Notes: generated by a model not told the origin, from the sequence alone. DNA of 64,000 bases from Streptomyces sp. SN-593 (GCF_016756395.1 NZ_AP018365.1:5645001-5709000), one strand, 5' to 3'. Shown: positions 8,163 to 19,399, numbered from the stretch's first letter. Translations and numbers: made by a program.

Positions 8163-9827
8163 ATGCCACCCCGAGACGAATCGCTTCTGCACCCGTCAGG
8201 CGAATCGATTTACCACCCACCGACCCCCGGCGACCCCTCCGGGAGCAGCGACGCCGTGGCCGCCCCCGCCCCGCCGGACGGTGGCGTGTCGTCCGTGAGC
8301 GGTGATGGCGAGGGTGTTCTCGGGGGCGCGGGGAACTGCGCGATCAGCCCTCCACCGGCGGGTGGTCGCGGGTCTGCCGGTTGTCACGCTGGCGGGGGTG
8401 TCCCGGCCGCGGCGGACGGTGGCGGCTCGTTCGTGAGCCACGCTGGCGGGGGTGTCCCCGCCCCGGCGGGTGGTCGCGGGGCGGCCGGGAGCTACGACGG
8501 TGGGGGTGTCCCGGCCGCGGCGGGTGGTCGCGAGTCGTTGGTGGGCGGTGATGGTGGGGGTGTTCTTGGGGGCGCGGGGAACTGCGCGGTCAGCCCTCCA
8601 CCGGCGGGTGGTCGCGGGTCGTCCGTGAGCTACGACCGTGGGGGTGTCCCCGCCCCGGCGGGTGGTCGCGGGGCGGCCGGGAGCTACGACGGTGGGGGTG
8701 TCCCGGCCGCGGCGGGTGGTCGCGGGTCGTTGGTGGGCGGTGATGGTGGGGGTGTTCTTGGGGGCGCGGGGAACTGCGCGGTCAGCCCTCCACCGGCGGG
8801 TGGTCGCGGGTCGTCCGGGAGTTATGACGGTGGGGGTGTCCCGGCCCCGGCGGTCGGCCGCGGGTCCGCCGGGAGCCGTGACGGCGGGGGCGCCGCGGGG
8901 GCACCCCGCCGCAGGGGGCCTGCGGACCCGGTCCTCGGGATCATGCACCACCACCACACCATGATCGCCGGCGCCGCCGACCCGTGGGAGGTCGCCGCGG
9001 GCCTGGAGGCGCGCGGCGTCACCGACCTCGACGCCCACCGCCTGCGCCACCGCGACGTCTTCGGCCTCGCCGAGGAACTGTTCGCGCGGGCCCCCCACAC
9101 GACGGCGCGGAGCGCCGAACCCCCCGCCGCGAGCCCGACCGGCAGGCCCCGCCGGACCGGCCCCGGCGCCCGCGACCTCGCCGTGCACCTGCTCCCCGGC
9201 CTGGCCTGCGCGCTCGCCGCGGCCCTGCGCGCCCCGGGGCCCGTCGCGGTCGCGGTGCTCGCCGCCACCGCGTGGCCCGCCCTGCACGGCGGCCCGTTAC
9301 GCGCCCCCGGCCGCGCCGCCGACCGGCTGCCGGCCGCCGCGTGCGCCCTCGGGTTGCTCGCCCTGGCCCGCTGCGGCCCGGACCCGGTCGGCACCGGAAC
9401 CCTCGCCGTGCTCGCGCTGACCCTGCTCCCGGCGGCCGCCCTCGCCCGCTGGTTCGCGGCCGGCGCCCGCGCCCAACTCGCCCCCAGCCACAGCCTCGCC
9501 GACTTCGCCGACGCGGTCCGCCCCCGGCTGCTCGCCGCCCTCGCCGGATACGCCGCGACCCTGCTCGTCCTGCTCGCCGTCCTCGGCTCGCTCCGCGGCT
9601 CGGCCGCCGGCGTGCTGCTGTTCGCCGCCCGGCTCCTCGCCGTCCACGGCGCGCCGCGCACCGCCGCCGGCGGACTCGCCCTCGCCGTCGCCGCCCAGGG
9701 ACTGCTGGCGGTGCTGCTCCCCGCGACCGCCGGACCTGCCGAAGCCGTCGCCTGCGGCGCCGCCGCCCTGGCCCTGGCCGCGCACGCCCTCCACCTCGTC
9801 CCGCGCGCCTCGGCCCACCGCACCTGA
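8163..9827 (+). CDS. Polytopic membrane protein of the PelF-like cluster; N-terminal start uncertain
   Basis: Two very different start models exist. From the ATG at 8163 (GGAG five nt upstream, 8 nt after the glycosyltransferase stop) the protein has 554 residues, but residues about 40-235 are encoded by a DNA repeat array rich in Gly/Pro/Ala. From the ATG at 8943 or 8961 it has about 290 residues beginning (M)IAGAADPWEVAAGLEARGVTD, which looks like ordinary conserved protein. Third-position G/C is only about 70% in a 50-codon hand count across the array, against over 90% downstream, which favours the later start. The C-terminal part holds about six to eight hydrophobic helices. A role in polysaccharide assembly or export is inferred only from position. 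Confidence 0.6.
   Translation: MPPRDESLLHPSGESIYHPPTPGDPSGSSDAVAAPAPPDGGVSSVSGDGEGVLGGAGNCAISPPPAGGRGSAGCHAGGGVPAAADGGGSFVSHAGGGVPAPAGGRGAAGSYDGGGVPAAAGGRESLVGGDGGGVLGGAGNCAVSPPPAGGRGSSVSYDRGGVPAPAGGRGAAGSYDGGGVPAAAGGRGSLVGGDGGGVLGGAGNCAVSPPPAGGRGSSGSYDGGGVPAPAVGRGSAGSRDGGGAAGAPRRRGPADPVLGIMHHHHTMIAGAADPWEVAAGLEARGVTDLDAHRLRHRDVFGLAEELFARAPHTTARSAEPPAASPTGRPRRTGPGARDLAVHLLPGLACALAAALRAPGPVAVAVLAATAWPALHGGPLRAPGRAADRLPAAACALGLLALARCGPDPVGTGTLAVLALTLLPAAALARWFAAGARAQLAPSHSLADFADAVRPRLLAALAGYAATLLVLLAVLGSLRGSAAGVLLFAARLLAVHGAPRTAAGGLALAVAAQGLLAVLLPATAGPAEAVACGAAALALAAHALHLVPRASAHRT
8280..8885 (+). repeat. Nested in-frame tandem repeat array (54-bp and 192-bp periods)
   Basis: The 21-mer GGGGGCGCGGGGAACTGCGCG (first base at 8322, 8568 and 8760) recurs at intervals of 246 and 192 bp. 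Between copies, about 54-bp units carry GGCGGGTGGTCGCGGG and GGGGGTGTCCC. All spacings are multiples of three, so both a plus-strand and a minus-strand frame stay open. Read on the minus strand, the 21-mer contains CGCAGTTCCCCGCGCCCC, the core of a repeat common in Streptomyces intergenic DNA. Confidence 0.85.
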
Positions 9828-9857
9828 CCTCCCGTACCACCGACCAGGAGAACCCTC

Positions 9858-10091
9858 GTGAGCACGCACCGCCCGCTCGTCCCGCCCCCGCCGGCAGCGC
9901 CCGCCCCCGCGGCGCCGGTCCCGGAAGCCCCCGGCCGCCCGTCCCCGTACGGCCGGCCGCCGGCCGCGCCGCCCCGGGCGACCGTGCCGGTCGGCCCGTT
10001 CGCGATCCCCGTACCGCCGTCCCCGGTGCCGCCCGCGCCGGCGGGCGGCCGTACGGTCGCGCGGCGCCGGACCGGGCGGGGTGTGCGATGA
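9858..10091 (+). CDS. Small proline-rich protein coupled to the epimerase gene
   Basis: 77 residues, more than one third Pro, with no membrane helix or known domain (MSTHRPLVPPPPAAP...). GGAG lies 7 nt before the GTG start. The stop overlaps the next ATG as ATGA, a sign of translational coupling. I do not recognise a family. It may be a short disordered partner of the cluster, or merely a translated leader that sets the level of the epimerase. Confidence 0.55.
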   Translation: MSTHRPLVPPPPAAPAPAAPVPEAPGRPSPYGRPPAAPPRATVPVGPFAIPVPPSPVPPAPAGGRTVARRRTGRGVR

Positions 10092-10990
10092 GGGTGCTGC
10101 TGCTCGGGTCCGACGGCTTCATCGGCCGCCATGTCGCCGAACGCCTGCTGGCCGACCCCGCGTGCCAGTTGACCGCGCTGGGCCGCAGCGACGACGCGGA
10201 CGTGCGGTTCGACCTCTCCTCGGGCGCACCCGGGGTGCTCGCCCGGTTCGTGGACGCGGTCCACCCGGGGGTGGTGGTCAACTGCGCCGGCTCCACCCGG
10301 GGCAACGCCCGCGACCTCACCCGGCAGAACATCGTGGCCGTGGCGACCGTGTGCGAGGCACTGCGGCGCAGCTCGGTCGCGGCCCGGCTGGTGCAGGTCG
10401 GCTGCGGGTCGGAGTACGGCCCCTCGCCGGTCGGCTCGTCCACCGGTGAGGACGCCGCGCCGCGACCCGGCGGCCCGTACGGCGTGAGCAAGCTCGCCGC
10501 CACCGAGCTGGTGCTCGGGTCGGGCCTGGACGCCGTGGTGCTGCGGGTGTTCACGCCGGTCGGGCCGGGCACCCCGACCGGGGCGCCGCTGGGCCGGGTG
10601 GCGGAGGCCCTGCGCCGGGCCATGCAGAACGGCGACGGCGAGCTGAAGCTCGGCGGGCTGAGCGCGCAGCGCGACTTCGTGGACGTGCGCGACGTGGCCC
10701 GCGCGGTGCACGCCGCCTCGCTGTCGGCCGCACAGGGCGTGGTGAACATCGGCAGCGGGCGCGCGGTGCGGATGCGGGACATGGCCGCGGCGCTCGCGCA
10801 CGTCGCCGGGTACGACGGCGCGCTGCGCGAGCTGGAGGATCCACCGCACGCGGCACCGTACCCGGACGGCTGCGGGGCCTGGCAGCAGGCCGACGTGCGC
10901 ACCGCCCGGGACCGGCTGGGCTGGCGGCCCCGGATCGGGCTGGAGGAGTCGCTCGCCGACGTGTGGATGGAGGCGGCGTGCCGCGTCTGA
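10088..10990 (+). CDS. NAD-dependent epimerase/dehydratase (extended SDR)
   Basis: 300 residues. The Rossmann motif GSDGFIG is at 7-13 and the catalytic YGVSK is intact (Tyr131, Lys135). A late RDFVDVRDVARAV motif is typical of nucleotide-sugar epimerases and dehydratases. The ATG start overlaps the preceding stop. The following gene starts inside its last codons. Within a cluster holding a PelF-like transferase, a UDP-HexNAc 4-epimerase role comparable to PelX is plausible but unproven. Confidence 0.85.
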   Translation: MRVLLLGSDGFIGRHVAERLLADPACQLTALGRSDDADVRFDLSSGAPGVLARFVDAVHPGVVVNCAGSTRGNARDLTRQNIVAVATVCEALRRSSVAARLVQVGCGSEYGPSPVGSSTGEDAAPRPGGPYGVSKLAATELVLGSGLDAVVLRVFTPVGPGTPTGAPLGRVAEALRRAMQNGDGELKLGGLSAQRDFVDVRDVARAVHAASLSAAQGVVNIGSGRAVRMRDMAAALAHVAGYDGALRELEDPPHAAPYPDGCGAWQQADVRTARDRLGWRPRIGLEESLADVWMEAACRV

Positions 10991-11886
10991 ACCCCTTCCT
11001 CCGCAGCGGTCCGCCGGCCGGCGCCGGCGGCTCGCCGCGGGCCGACCCGTCGCCCCGCGCCGACCCGCGGCCGGGGGCCGACGCGCGGCGCCGTACCGAC
11101 GGCCATACCCCCGCCGACCTGCGGCCGGGGGCGGGCGGGCCGACCCGCGCCGACCCGCCCGCCGGCGCCGAGGCGGTCAGGACCGGCCTCGGGGTGCCGC
11201 TCTTCGCGCACCCGCTGGTCGCGCCCGCGGAGTGGGCGGAGCTGGCCCGACCGGGGGTGCCCGTCGACTGGGTCGCCTTCGACGTGGCGTCCGGGCCCGG
11301 CAGCCGCGTGGACGCCCTGTGCGCCGAGACCCTCACCCGCGTCCGTGAGAACCGCGTCCCACTCCTCGGACGGCTGGACGCGGCCCACGGCGCCCGGCCG
11401 TACGCGGACCTGGTCGCCGACGCCTCGCGCTACGTGGACTGGTACGCGGTGGACGGCTTCTACGTCGACCGGGCGCCCACGCTCCGCGCCGAGGCGGCCC
11501 AGTGCCGCCGGACCACCGGGACGCTGCGGGCGCTGCTGCCGTCCGGCGGCCGGATCGTGCTCGCGCCGGGCACGCACCCCTACCCCGGCTACGCCGAGTT
11601 CGCCGACCAACTGGTGGTCTTCGCCGGCCCGTGGACCCGCTACCGCTGGTCGGAGGTACCGGAGTGGACCGCGGAGCACTCGCCGCGGCTGTTCGCGCAC
11701 CTGGTGCACGGGCTGCCGGCCACGCACCTGGACGCCGCCCTGCGGGTCGCCCGCTGGCAGGGCGCGGGCACGGTCTACGTCACCGACCGCACCGGCCGGG
11801 ACGGCGTCGAACCGTGGGCTGGCCTGACCGGTTACTGGGCCGAGGCGGTCCGCAGAGTCCGCGAGGAGCCGCCGCCCAGCATGTGA
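10978..11886 (+). CDS. Spherulation-specific family 4 protein (spherulin-4; GH135-like)
   Basis: 302 residues. After a disordered Pro/Ala/Asp-rich N-terminus (about 1-65) comes a TIM-barrel-like domain with PLFAHPLVAP, VDWVAFDVASGPG, VPLLGRLDAAHG and YVDWYAVDGFYVDRAP, which match spherulin-4 proteins. The fungal relative Sph3 (GH135) is an alpha-1,4-galactosaminidase. The GTG at 10978 has GGAGG and overlaps the epimerase stop by 13 nt. No obvious signal peptide is present, which is odd for a secreted glycosidase. A glycan-trimming role is inferred. Confidence 0.85.
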   Translation: MPRLNPFLRSGPPAGAGGSPRADPSPRADPRPGADARRRTDGHTPADLRPGAGGPTRADPPAGAEAVRTGLGVPLFAHPLVAPAEWAELARPGVPVDWVAFDVASGPGSRVDALCAETLTRVRENRVPLLGRLDAAHGARPYADLVADASRYVDWYAVDGFYVDRAPTLRAEAAQCRRTTGTLRALLPSGGRIVLAPGTHPYPGYAEFADQLVVFAGPWTRYRWSEVPEWTAEHSPRLFAHLVHGLPATHLDAALRVARWQGAGTVYVTDRTGRDGVEPWAGLTGYWAEAVRRVREEPPPSM

Positions 11887-11921
11887 CCGGGTTCCGTCTC
11901 GGCCCTCGGACCGGGTGTCTT

Positions 11922-11947
11922 GGAATGAAGTGGGGCGTGGCAGTGTT
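11922..11947 (+). promoter_or_regulatory. SigR promoter of moeZ (GGAAT-N18-GTT)
   Basis: GGAAT at 11922-11926 and GTT at 11945-11947 are separated by exactly 18 nt, the consensus of the thiol-oxidative-stress sigma factor SigR. It lies 74 bp before the moeZ start. I recall the S. coelicolor moeZ orthologue being listed in the SigR regulon. Confidence 0.85.
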
Positions 11948-12021
11948 ACAGGGCCAGGACGTGCGGGCTGCCGCCCGTACTTACTGTCCGATGACCTACC
12001 AACCGTATTGCTGAGGTCCCT

Positions 12022-13200
12022 GTGTCGCTGCCACCCCTGGTCGAGCCGGCCACCGAACTCACCGTTGACGAGGTCCGCAGGTATTCGCGTCACCTGATCA
12101 TCCCGGACGTCGGGATGGACGGGCAGAAGCGGCTGAAGAACGCGAAGGTGCTGTGCGTCGGGGCCGGCGGCCTCGGCTCGCCCGCGCTGATGTACCTGGC
12201 GGCGGCGGGCGTCGGCACGCTGGGCATCGTCGAGTTCGACGAGGTCGACGAGTCGAACCTGCAACGTCAGATCATCCACAGCCAGGCCGACATCGGCCGC
12301 TCCAAGGCCGAGTCCGCCCGGGACACCGTCAAGGGCATCAACCCGTACGTGAACGTGATCCTGCACGAAGAGCGGCTCGAGGCCGAGAACGTGATGGAGA
12401 TCTTCGCGCAGTACGACCTGATCGTCGACGGCACGGACAACTTCGCCACCCGCTACCTGGTGAACGACGCCTGCGTGCTGCTGAACAAGCCGTACATCTG
12501 GGGCTCGATCTACCGCTTCGACGGCCAGGCGTCGGTCTTCTGGTCCGAGCACGGCCCCTGCTACCGCTGCCTGTACCCGGAGCCCCCGCCCCCCGGCATG
12601 GTCCCGTCCTGCGCCGAGGGCGGCGTCCTCGGCGTGCTGTGCGCCTCGATCGGCTCCATCCAGGTCAACGAGGCGATCAAGCTGCTGGCCGGCATCGGCG
12701 AGCCGCTGGTCGGCCGGCTGATGATCTACGACGCCCTGGAGATGACGTACCGCACGGTCAAGGTCCGCAAGGACCCGGACTGCGCGGTGTGCAGCGACCA
12801 CCCGACGGTCACCGAGCTCATCGACTACGAGGCGTTCTGCGGCGTCGTCTCCGAGGAGGCGCAGGAGGCCGCGGCCGGCTCCACGATCACTCCCAAGCAG
12901 CTCAAGGAGTGGATCGACGACGGCGAGAGCATCGAGATCATCGACGTCCGCGAGCCGAACGAGTACGAGATCGTGTCGATCCCCGGCGCGAAGCTCATCC
13001 CGAAGAACGAGTTCCTGATGGGCTCGGCGCTGGAGCACCTCCCGCAGGACAAGAGGATCGTGCTGCACTGCAAGACCGGCGTGCGCAGCGCCGAGGTGCT
13101 GGCGGTGCTGAAGTCCGCGGGCTTCTCCGACGCGGTGCACGTCGGAGGCGGCGTCATCGGCTGGGTGAACACCATCGAACCGGAGAAGCCGGTCTACTAG
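12022..13200 (+). CDS. moeZ: Adenylyltransferase/sulfurtransferase MoeZ
   Basis: 392 residues. The N-terminal E1-like ThiF/MoeB domain has the nucleotide loop GAGGLGS (47-53) and zinc cysteine pairs (CYRC and CAVC). The C-terminal rhodanese domain (about 290-392) has the active-site loop CKTGVRS with Cys350. It adenylates and then thiocarboxylates small sulfur-carrier proteins for molybdopterin, thiamine and several actinobacterial metabolites. GAGG precedes the GTG start. It is monocistronic between a SigR promoter and a double hairpin. Confidence 0.96.
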   Translation: MSLPPLVEPATELTVDEVRRYSRHLIIPDVGMDGQKRLKNAKVLCVGAGGLGSPALMYLAAAGVGTLGIVEFDEVDESNLQRQIIHSQADIGRSKAESARDTVKGINPYVNVILHEERLEAENVMEIFAQYDLIVDGTDNFATRYLVNDACVLLNKPYIWGSIYRFDGQASVFWSEHGPCYRCLYPEPPPPGMVPSCAEGGVLGVLCASIGSIQVNEAIKLLAGIGEPLVGRLMIYDALEMTYRTVKVRKDPDCAVCSDHPTVTELIDYEAFCGVVSEEAQEAAAGSTITPKQLKEWIDDGESIEIIDVREPNEYEIVSIPGAKLIPKNEFLMGSALEHLPQDKRIVLHCKTGVRSAEVLAVLKSAGFSDAVHVGGGVIGWVNTIEPEKPVY

Positions 13201-13208
13201 ACCGGGCC

Positions 13209-13262
13209 CGGTCCGCGGTGCGGACCGAAAGGCAAGGGGCGGCACCCCGGGGTGCCGCCCCT
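13209..13262. terminator. Two consecutive hairpins after moeZ
   Basis: The first hairpin has arms CGGTCCGC (13209-13216) and GCGGACCG (13220-13227). The second is a perfect 14-bp palindrome (13235-13262). Both lie between the convergent moeZ gene and the secreted-protein gene and can serve both strands. Confidence 0.8.
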
Positions 13263-13344
13263 CACCTGTGCCCTGGCAGGCCCTCCCGCCGGCTCTCCCG
13301 CAGGGCCTCCCGCGGTCCGTCCGGCGATCAGGGCGCCGGTCAGG

Positions 13345-14415
13345 TCAGCGGTTGACGGACTGGATCTCCTGCACGGTGACCTGCCGGGGCTGCTCGATGC
13401 GGCCGTCGGGCAGGGTGCCTCCGGTGCCGTCGGAGCCGGTCCAGCCGACGCTCCAGGTGGCGGTGACGTCGAGGTCGAACGACCCGGTCGCCCCGGTGGA
13501 CTTCAGGTAGGTCACGCCGCACGGCGGGTCGGCCGCGGCGTCGCCGTCGTAGTCGGCGCCGACGGTGCCGTCCGCGGCGATCGGGCAGTCGCCGGACGCC
13601 GGGTACACCGTCGCGTCCGACGTGCCCGGGTCGATGTGCACGCTCGTCGGGCGCGCGGTGGTCTCCGCCCAGATCTGCTGCCCGCCGCCGAGGTCCACCG
13701 ACGCGCGCACCTTCACCGGCGTGTACTTCTCCTCCAGCCGCACCCAGGTGGGCAGGTTCACCGTCTGGGTGTCCACCGGGTTTGTCTCGATCGTGACGCC
13801 CGGCACCTTGGTGTGGGCGTACGCCAGCTTCGAAAGCATCTCGGGCGTGATCACGTTCGGCGTGCCGGCCGGCGGGCGCTGCCCGTTGGGCACGAAGAAG
13901 GGGATCGTGGAGTTGCAGCTGAACTTGTCGAGGCTGTCGGGGGCGTCCGGGTTCTCCACGGCGCCCCAGAACATGCCCTTGCCCTCTTGGTCGACGTTGA
14001 AGTCCTTGTAGCCCTTGCCGCTGCCGTCCCAGGTGTAGCCGCTGTCGTAGTGCTGCTTGTACTGGTCCATCGCTTCGAGGGCGTAGTTCGCCTGGCCGGG
14101 CACATTGGTGGCCTTCACCCCGGCCAGGACGTCCTTCTTGAACGTCACCGGGTCGGCGATCGGACCGATCCAGCAGGCCGGCGGTGTCCAGTTCACGTCG
14201 ACCGAGGCGATCGTGTGCGTGCTGCCGGTGGACCCGGACGGATAGCTGATCGTCACGGCGCCCGCGCCCGCGGTGAGGACGCCGTTCCCGCTGCCGCCGG
14301 AGGTCTGCTGCGAGGTCTTGGAGGTGTCGGTGTAGGCGTGGCCGGGGGTGGCGGCCGCGAGGACCACCACCGCGGCGAGCACCAGCCCGCGCCGCGCTGT
14401 TCTGCCGGGGTTCAC
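13345..14415 (-). CDS. Secreted protein of unknown function
   Basis: 356 residues. The Sec signal peptide MNPGRTARRGLVLAAVVVLAAATPGHA is followed by YTDTSK. The mature part has at least four Cys (CWIGP, FSCNST, DCPIA, PPCGV), suggesting disulfides, and no domain I recognise. The start is the GTG at 14415, which overlaps the upstream lipoprotein stop as GTGA; an alternative GTG at 14424 has a better-placed AAGG. The coupling implies the two exported proteins are made together. Lineage-specific function. Confidence 0.75.
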   Translation of the reverse strand: MNPGRTARRGLVLAAVVVLAAATPGHAYTDTSKTSQQTSGGSGNGVLTAGAGAVTISYPSGSTGSTHTIASVDVNWTPPACWIGPIADPVTFKKDVLAGVKATNVPGQANYALEAMDQYKQHYDSGYTWDGSGKGYKDFNVDQEGKGMFWGAVENPDAPDSLDKFSCNSTIPFFVPNGQRPPAGTPNVITPEMLSKLAYAHTKVPGVTIETNPVDTQTVNLPTWVRLEEKYTPVKVRASVDLGGGQQIWAETTARPTSVHIDPGTSDATVYPASGDCPIAADGTVGADYDGDAAADPPCGVTYLKSTGATGSFDLDVTATWSVGWTGSDGTGGTLPDGRIEQPRQVTVQEIQSVNR

Positions 14416-15080
14416 TGCTTGCACTGGAGTGCCTTCTCCTTGACGGTGACCGCGTGTGCCTGCCAGACCGCCTGCGCGGTGGGGAGCTTGACCATGACGA
14501 TGTCCCAGGAGACGTAGTTCCGGTCGCTCGCCCCGGTGACGTGCACCTTCCCGCCGACGACCTCCTTGCTGTACAGCTTCGACTGGTCGTTGCAGAGCTT
14601 GACCTCGACGGAACCGCCGCCGCTGCCGAGAGTGAACGTGGGGCCGTAGTAGCGGTCCGTGCCGGTCATCGTCAGTTTCTGGTCGACGTTCTGCTGGACG
14701 TAGTTCTGGGCGTACGCCAGCGCGTCGTCGGCCGCGTACCCGATCAGGCCCGGGTCGCTCTTGTTCTGCTGCACCACGGCGTGGTCGATCGCCTGGATGA
14801 AGTTGGCCGCGCCCGAGAGCGCGGCGGCCTCGTCGGCGTTCTTCGGCGCCGTCCAGCTGAACTGCGCCTTGAGGTCGGCCGGGAGTGCCAGCGCCGGGTC
14901 GATCTTCAGGGCCGTGCCGTTTCCGCTCGGCGCGGTGGACGGCGCGGGCGTGGCCGCGGACGTGCTCGGCGCCGCCGAGATCTTGTCGTCGCCGCTTCCC
15001 GATCCGCCGCCGCAGGCCGTCAGGGTGAGGGCGGCGGCCGCCGCCAGCGCGGTGGCGGTCGCTGCGGTGCGTACGCGCAT
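14412..15080 (-). CDS. Secreted lipoprotein, function unknown
   Basis: 222 residues. Lipoprotein signal with lipobox LTAC (MRVRTAATATALAAAAALTLTAC), then a Gly/Ser/Pro linker and a globular domain of about 170 residues without recognised family. The ATG start has GGGAG nine nt upstream. It forms a two-gene operon with the secreted protein downstream (4-nt overlap). It is divergent from another secreted-protein gene at 15386, so the three may serve one envelope task; this is inference. Confidence 0.75.
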   Translation of the reverse strand: MRVRTAATATALAAAAALTLTACGGGSGSGDDKISAAPSTSAATPAPSTAPSGNGTALKIDPALALPADLKAQFSWTAPKNADEAAALSGAANFIQAIDHAVVQQNKSDPGLIGYAADDALAYAQNYVQQNVDQKLTMTGTDRYYGPTFTLGSGGGSVEVKLCNDQSKLYSKEVVGGKVHVTGASDRNYVSWDIVMVKLPTAQAVWQAHAVTVKEKALQCKQ

Positions 15081-15385
15081 CGTCAGGGGCTCCCGATCGG
15101 TCGTCGCTGGGGAGCCACCGGTCCGCGGCGCTGCGTCCACCCGATCCTGGCCCCCGTTTCCAGGGCTCCACCGTATCGAAGCGCGGGCCCGCGCCACGAG
15201 AGAGGGTTCGTGCACATCCGGTCACGGACACGTCACGCCGTCACGGCCGGACGTCAGCGTGGCGCGCGCGGATTCGCCCGTACGAAAGACAACCCTCCCG
15301 GGACACGGGCGGTCTTACGGGGTGTCAGATGGCTTATTGGGCAAAAGTGTCCTCACTCGTCCCATCTCACGAAAGGTCAGCATCC
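15081..15385. other. Divergent intergenic region between two exported-protein genes
   Basis: 305 bp without a credible gene. It must carry promoters for both directions, and A+T rises near 15320-15360, but I cannot assign clear -35/-10 pairs, repeats or operators. Confidence 0.5.
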
Positions 15386-15982
15386 ATGCGCCTCGCGCGT
15401 ACCCGCGACCGGAGCACCGCCCGCCGGCTCGCCCTCACCGCCGCCGTCCTCGGCCTCGCCGTCGCCGTGCCCGCGGCCACCGCCCGGGCGGACACCGCCC
15501 ACGGCGCGCACCGGGTCCTGCCCGTCCCGCCCGCGGGCGCCGCGCACACCGCGCACGCCGACCACACCACCGGCGCCGGCACGCCGCAGGCCGCCACACC
15601 GCGGCCGGCGACGCCCCAGCCCGTCCGCTCGGGTGATCCGCAGTCGACGGTGGACCGTGTCGCGGACTTCTACAGCGCCTACGTCGACGTGGTGTGGGAC
15701 GCGCGCAACGACGACCTGCGCAACGGCCTGCGCCAGCACTACCTCACCGCCGGCTTCCAGAAGGACCTGTCCACCTGGGAGGCAGCGCAGCACGCCGACG
15801 GTGTGCTGCGCGCCCAGGACAACCCGGTCGGCTGGCAGGTCACGCCGGACGGCAGCGGCGCCGGCCACGCCTTCAGCGTCGTGCGCCTGTCGTGGGGCGA
15901 CCCGGCCGACCCGGACTACACCTACCTGAAGGTCCAGTCGGACCTGGACACCAAGCTGATCTCGGACATCGAGGAGGCGTAG
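15386..15982 (+). CDS. Secreted protein of unknown function
   Basis: 198 residues. The signal peptide MRLARTRDRSTARRLALTAAVLGLAVAVPAATARA is followed by a His/Ala/Pro-rich linker and a domain of about 110 residues (VADFYSAYVDVVWDARNDDLRNGLRQHYL... ending TYLKVQSDLDTKLISDIEEA). The ATG at 15386 has AAAGG nine nt upstream; the ORF start at 15329 would spoil the signal peptide. The compact alpha+beta pattern resembles small ligand-binding folds, but I cannot name a family. Confidence 0.72.
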   Translation: MRLARTRDRSTARRLALTAAVLGLAVAVPAATARADTAHGAHRVLPVPPAGAAHTAHADHTTGAGTPQAATPRPATPQPVRSGDPQSTVDRVADFYSAYVDVVWDARNDDLRNGLRQHYLTAGFQKDLSTWEAAQHADGVLRAQDNPVGWQVTPDGSGAGHAFSVVRLSWGDPADPDYTYLKVQSDLDTKLISDIEEA

Positions 15983-15992
15983 CCGGCCGATC

Positions 15993-16032
15993 CCGCCCAC
16001 CGGGTCGTCCCTCCGCCCACCGGGTCGTCCCT
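15993..16032 (+). repeat. Tandem 20-bp duplication
   Basis: Two exact head-to-tail copies of a 20-bp unit (15993-16012 and 16013-16032). The second copy supplies the left arm of the adjacent terminator, so the duplication doubled half of a hairpin. Confidence 0.8.
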
Positions 16033-16051
16033 GCGGCCGGCGGGACGACCC
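16022..16051. terminator. Terminator between convergent genes
   Basis: GGGTCGTCCC (16022-16031) and GGGACGACCC (16042-16051) form a perfect 10-bp stem with a 10-nt loop, placed between the secreted-protein stop and the flippase gene stop. Confidence 0.75.
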
Positions 16052-16064
16052 CGTCGGCCCGCGC

Positions 16065-19310
<3,246 letters not shown>

Positions 19311-19386
19311 CAGTCACCGCCCGGACGATGGTGGCATGCGCGCCGCGGGTACACAGCCGTAACCCCCCGGTGTCGGCGGCGTGCGG

Positions 19387-19392
19387 CAGGAT
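19387..19392 (+). promoter_or_regulatory. Candidate -10 of a leaderless ATL promoter
   Basis: CAGGAT ends 7 nt before the GTG at 19400, and no Shine-Dalgarno sequence is present. No clear -35 was found. Confidence 0.45.
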
Positions 19393-19399
19393 TGGCCGG

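Noticed and set aside
8280..8885. Regular repeats suggesting a CRISPR array
   Set aside because: Units adjoin without unique spacers, periods are nested (54 and 192 bp), and there are no cas genes; this is a tandem array of a spacer repeat.
8196..9287. Minus-strand ORF of 363 codons across the repeat array and membrane-protein gene
   Set aside because: It is open only because of G+C bias and repeat period; it lacks a ribosome-binding site and recognisable protein sequence.
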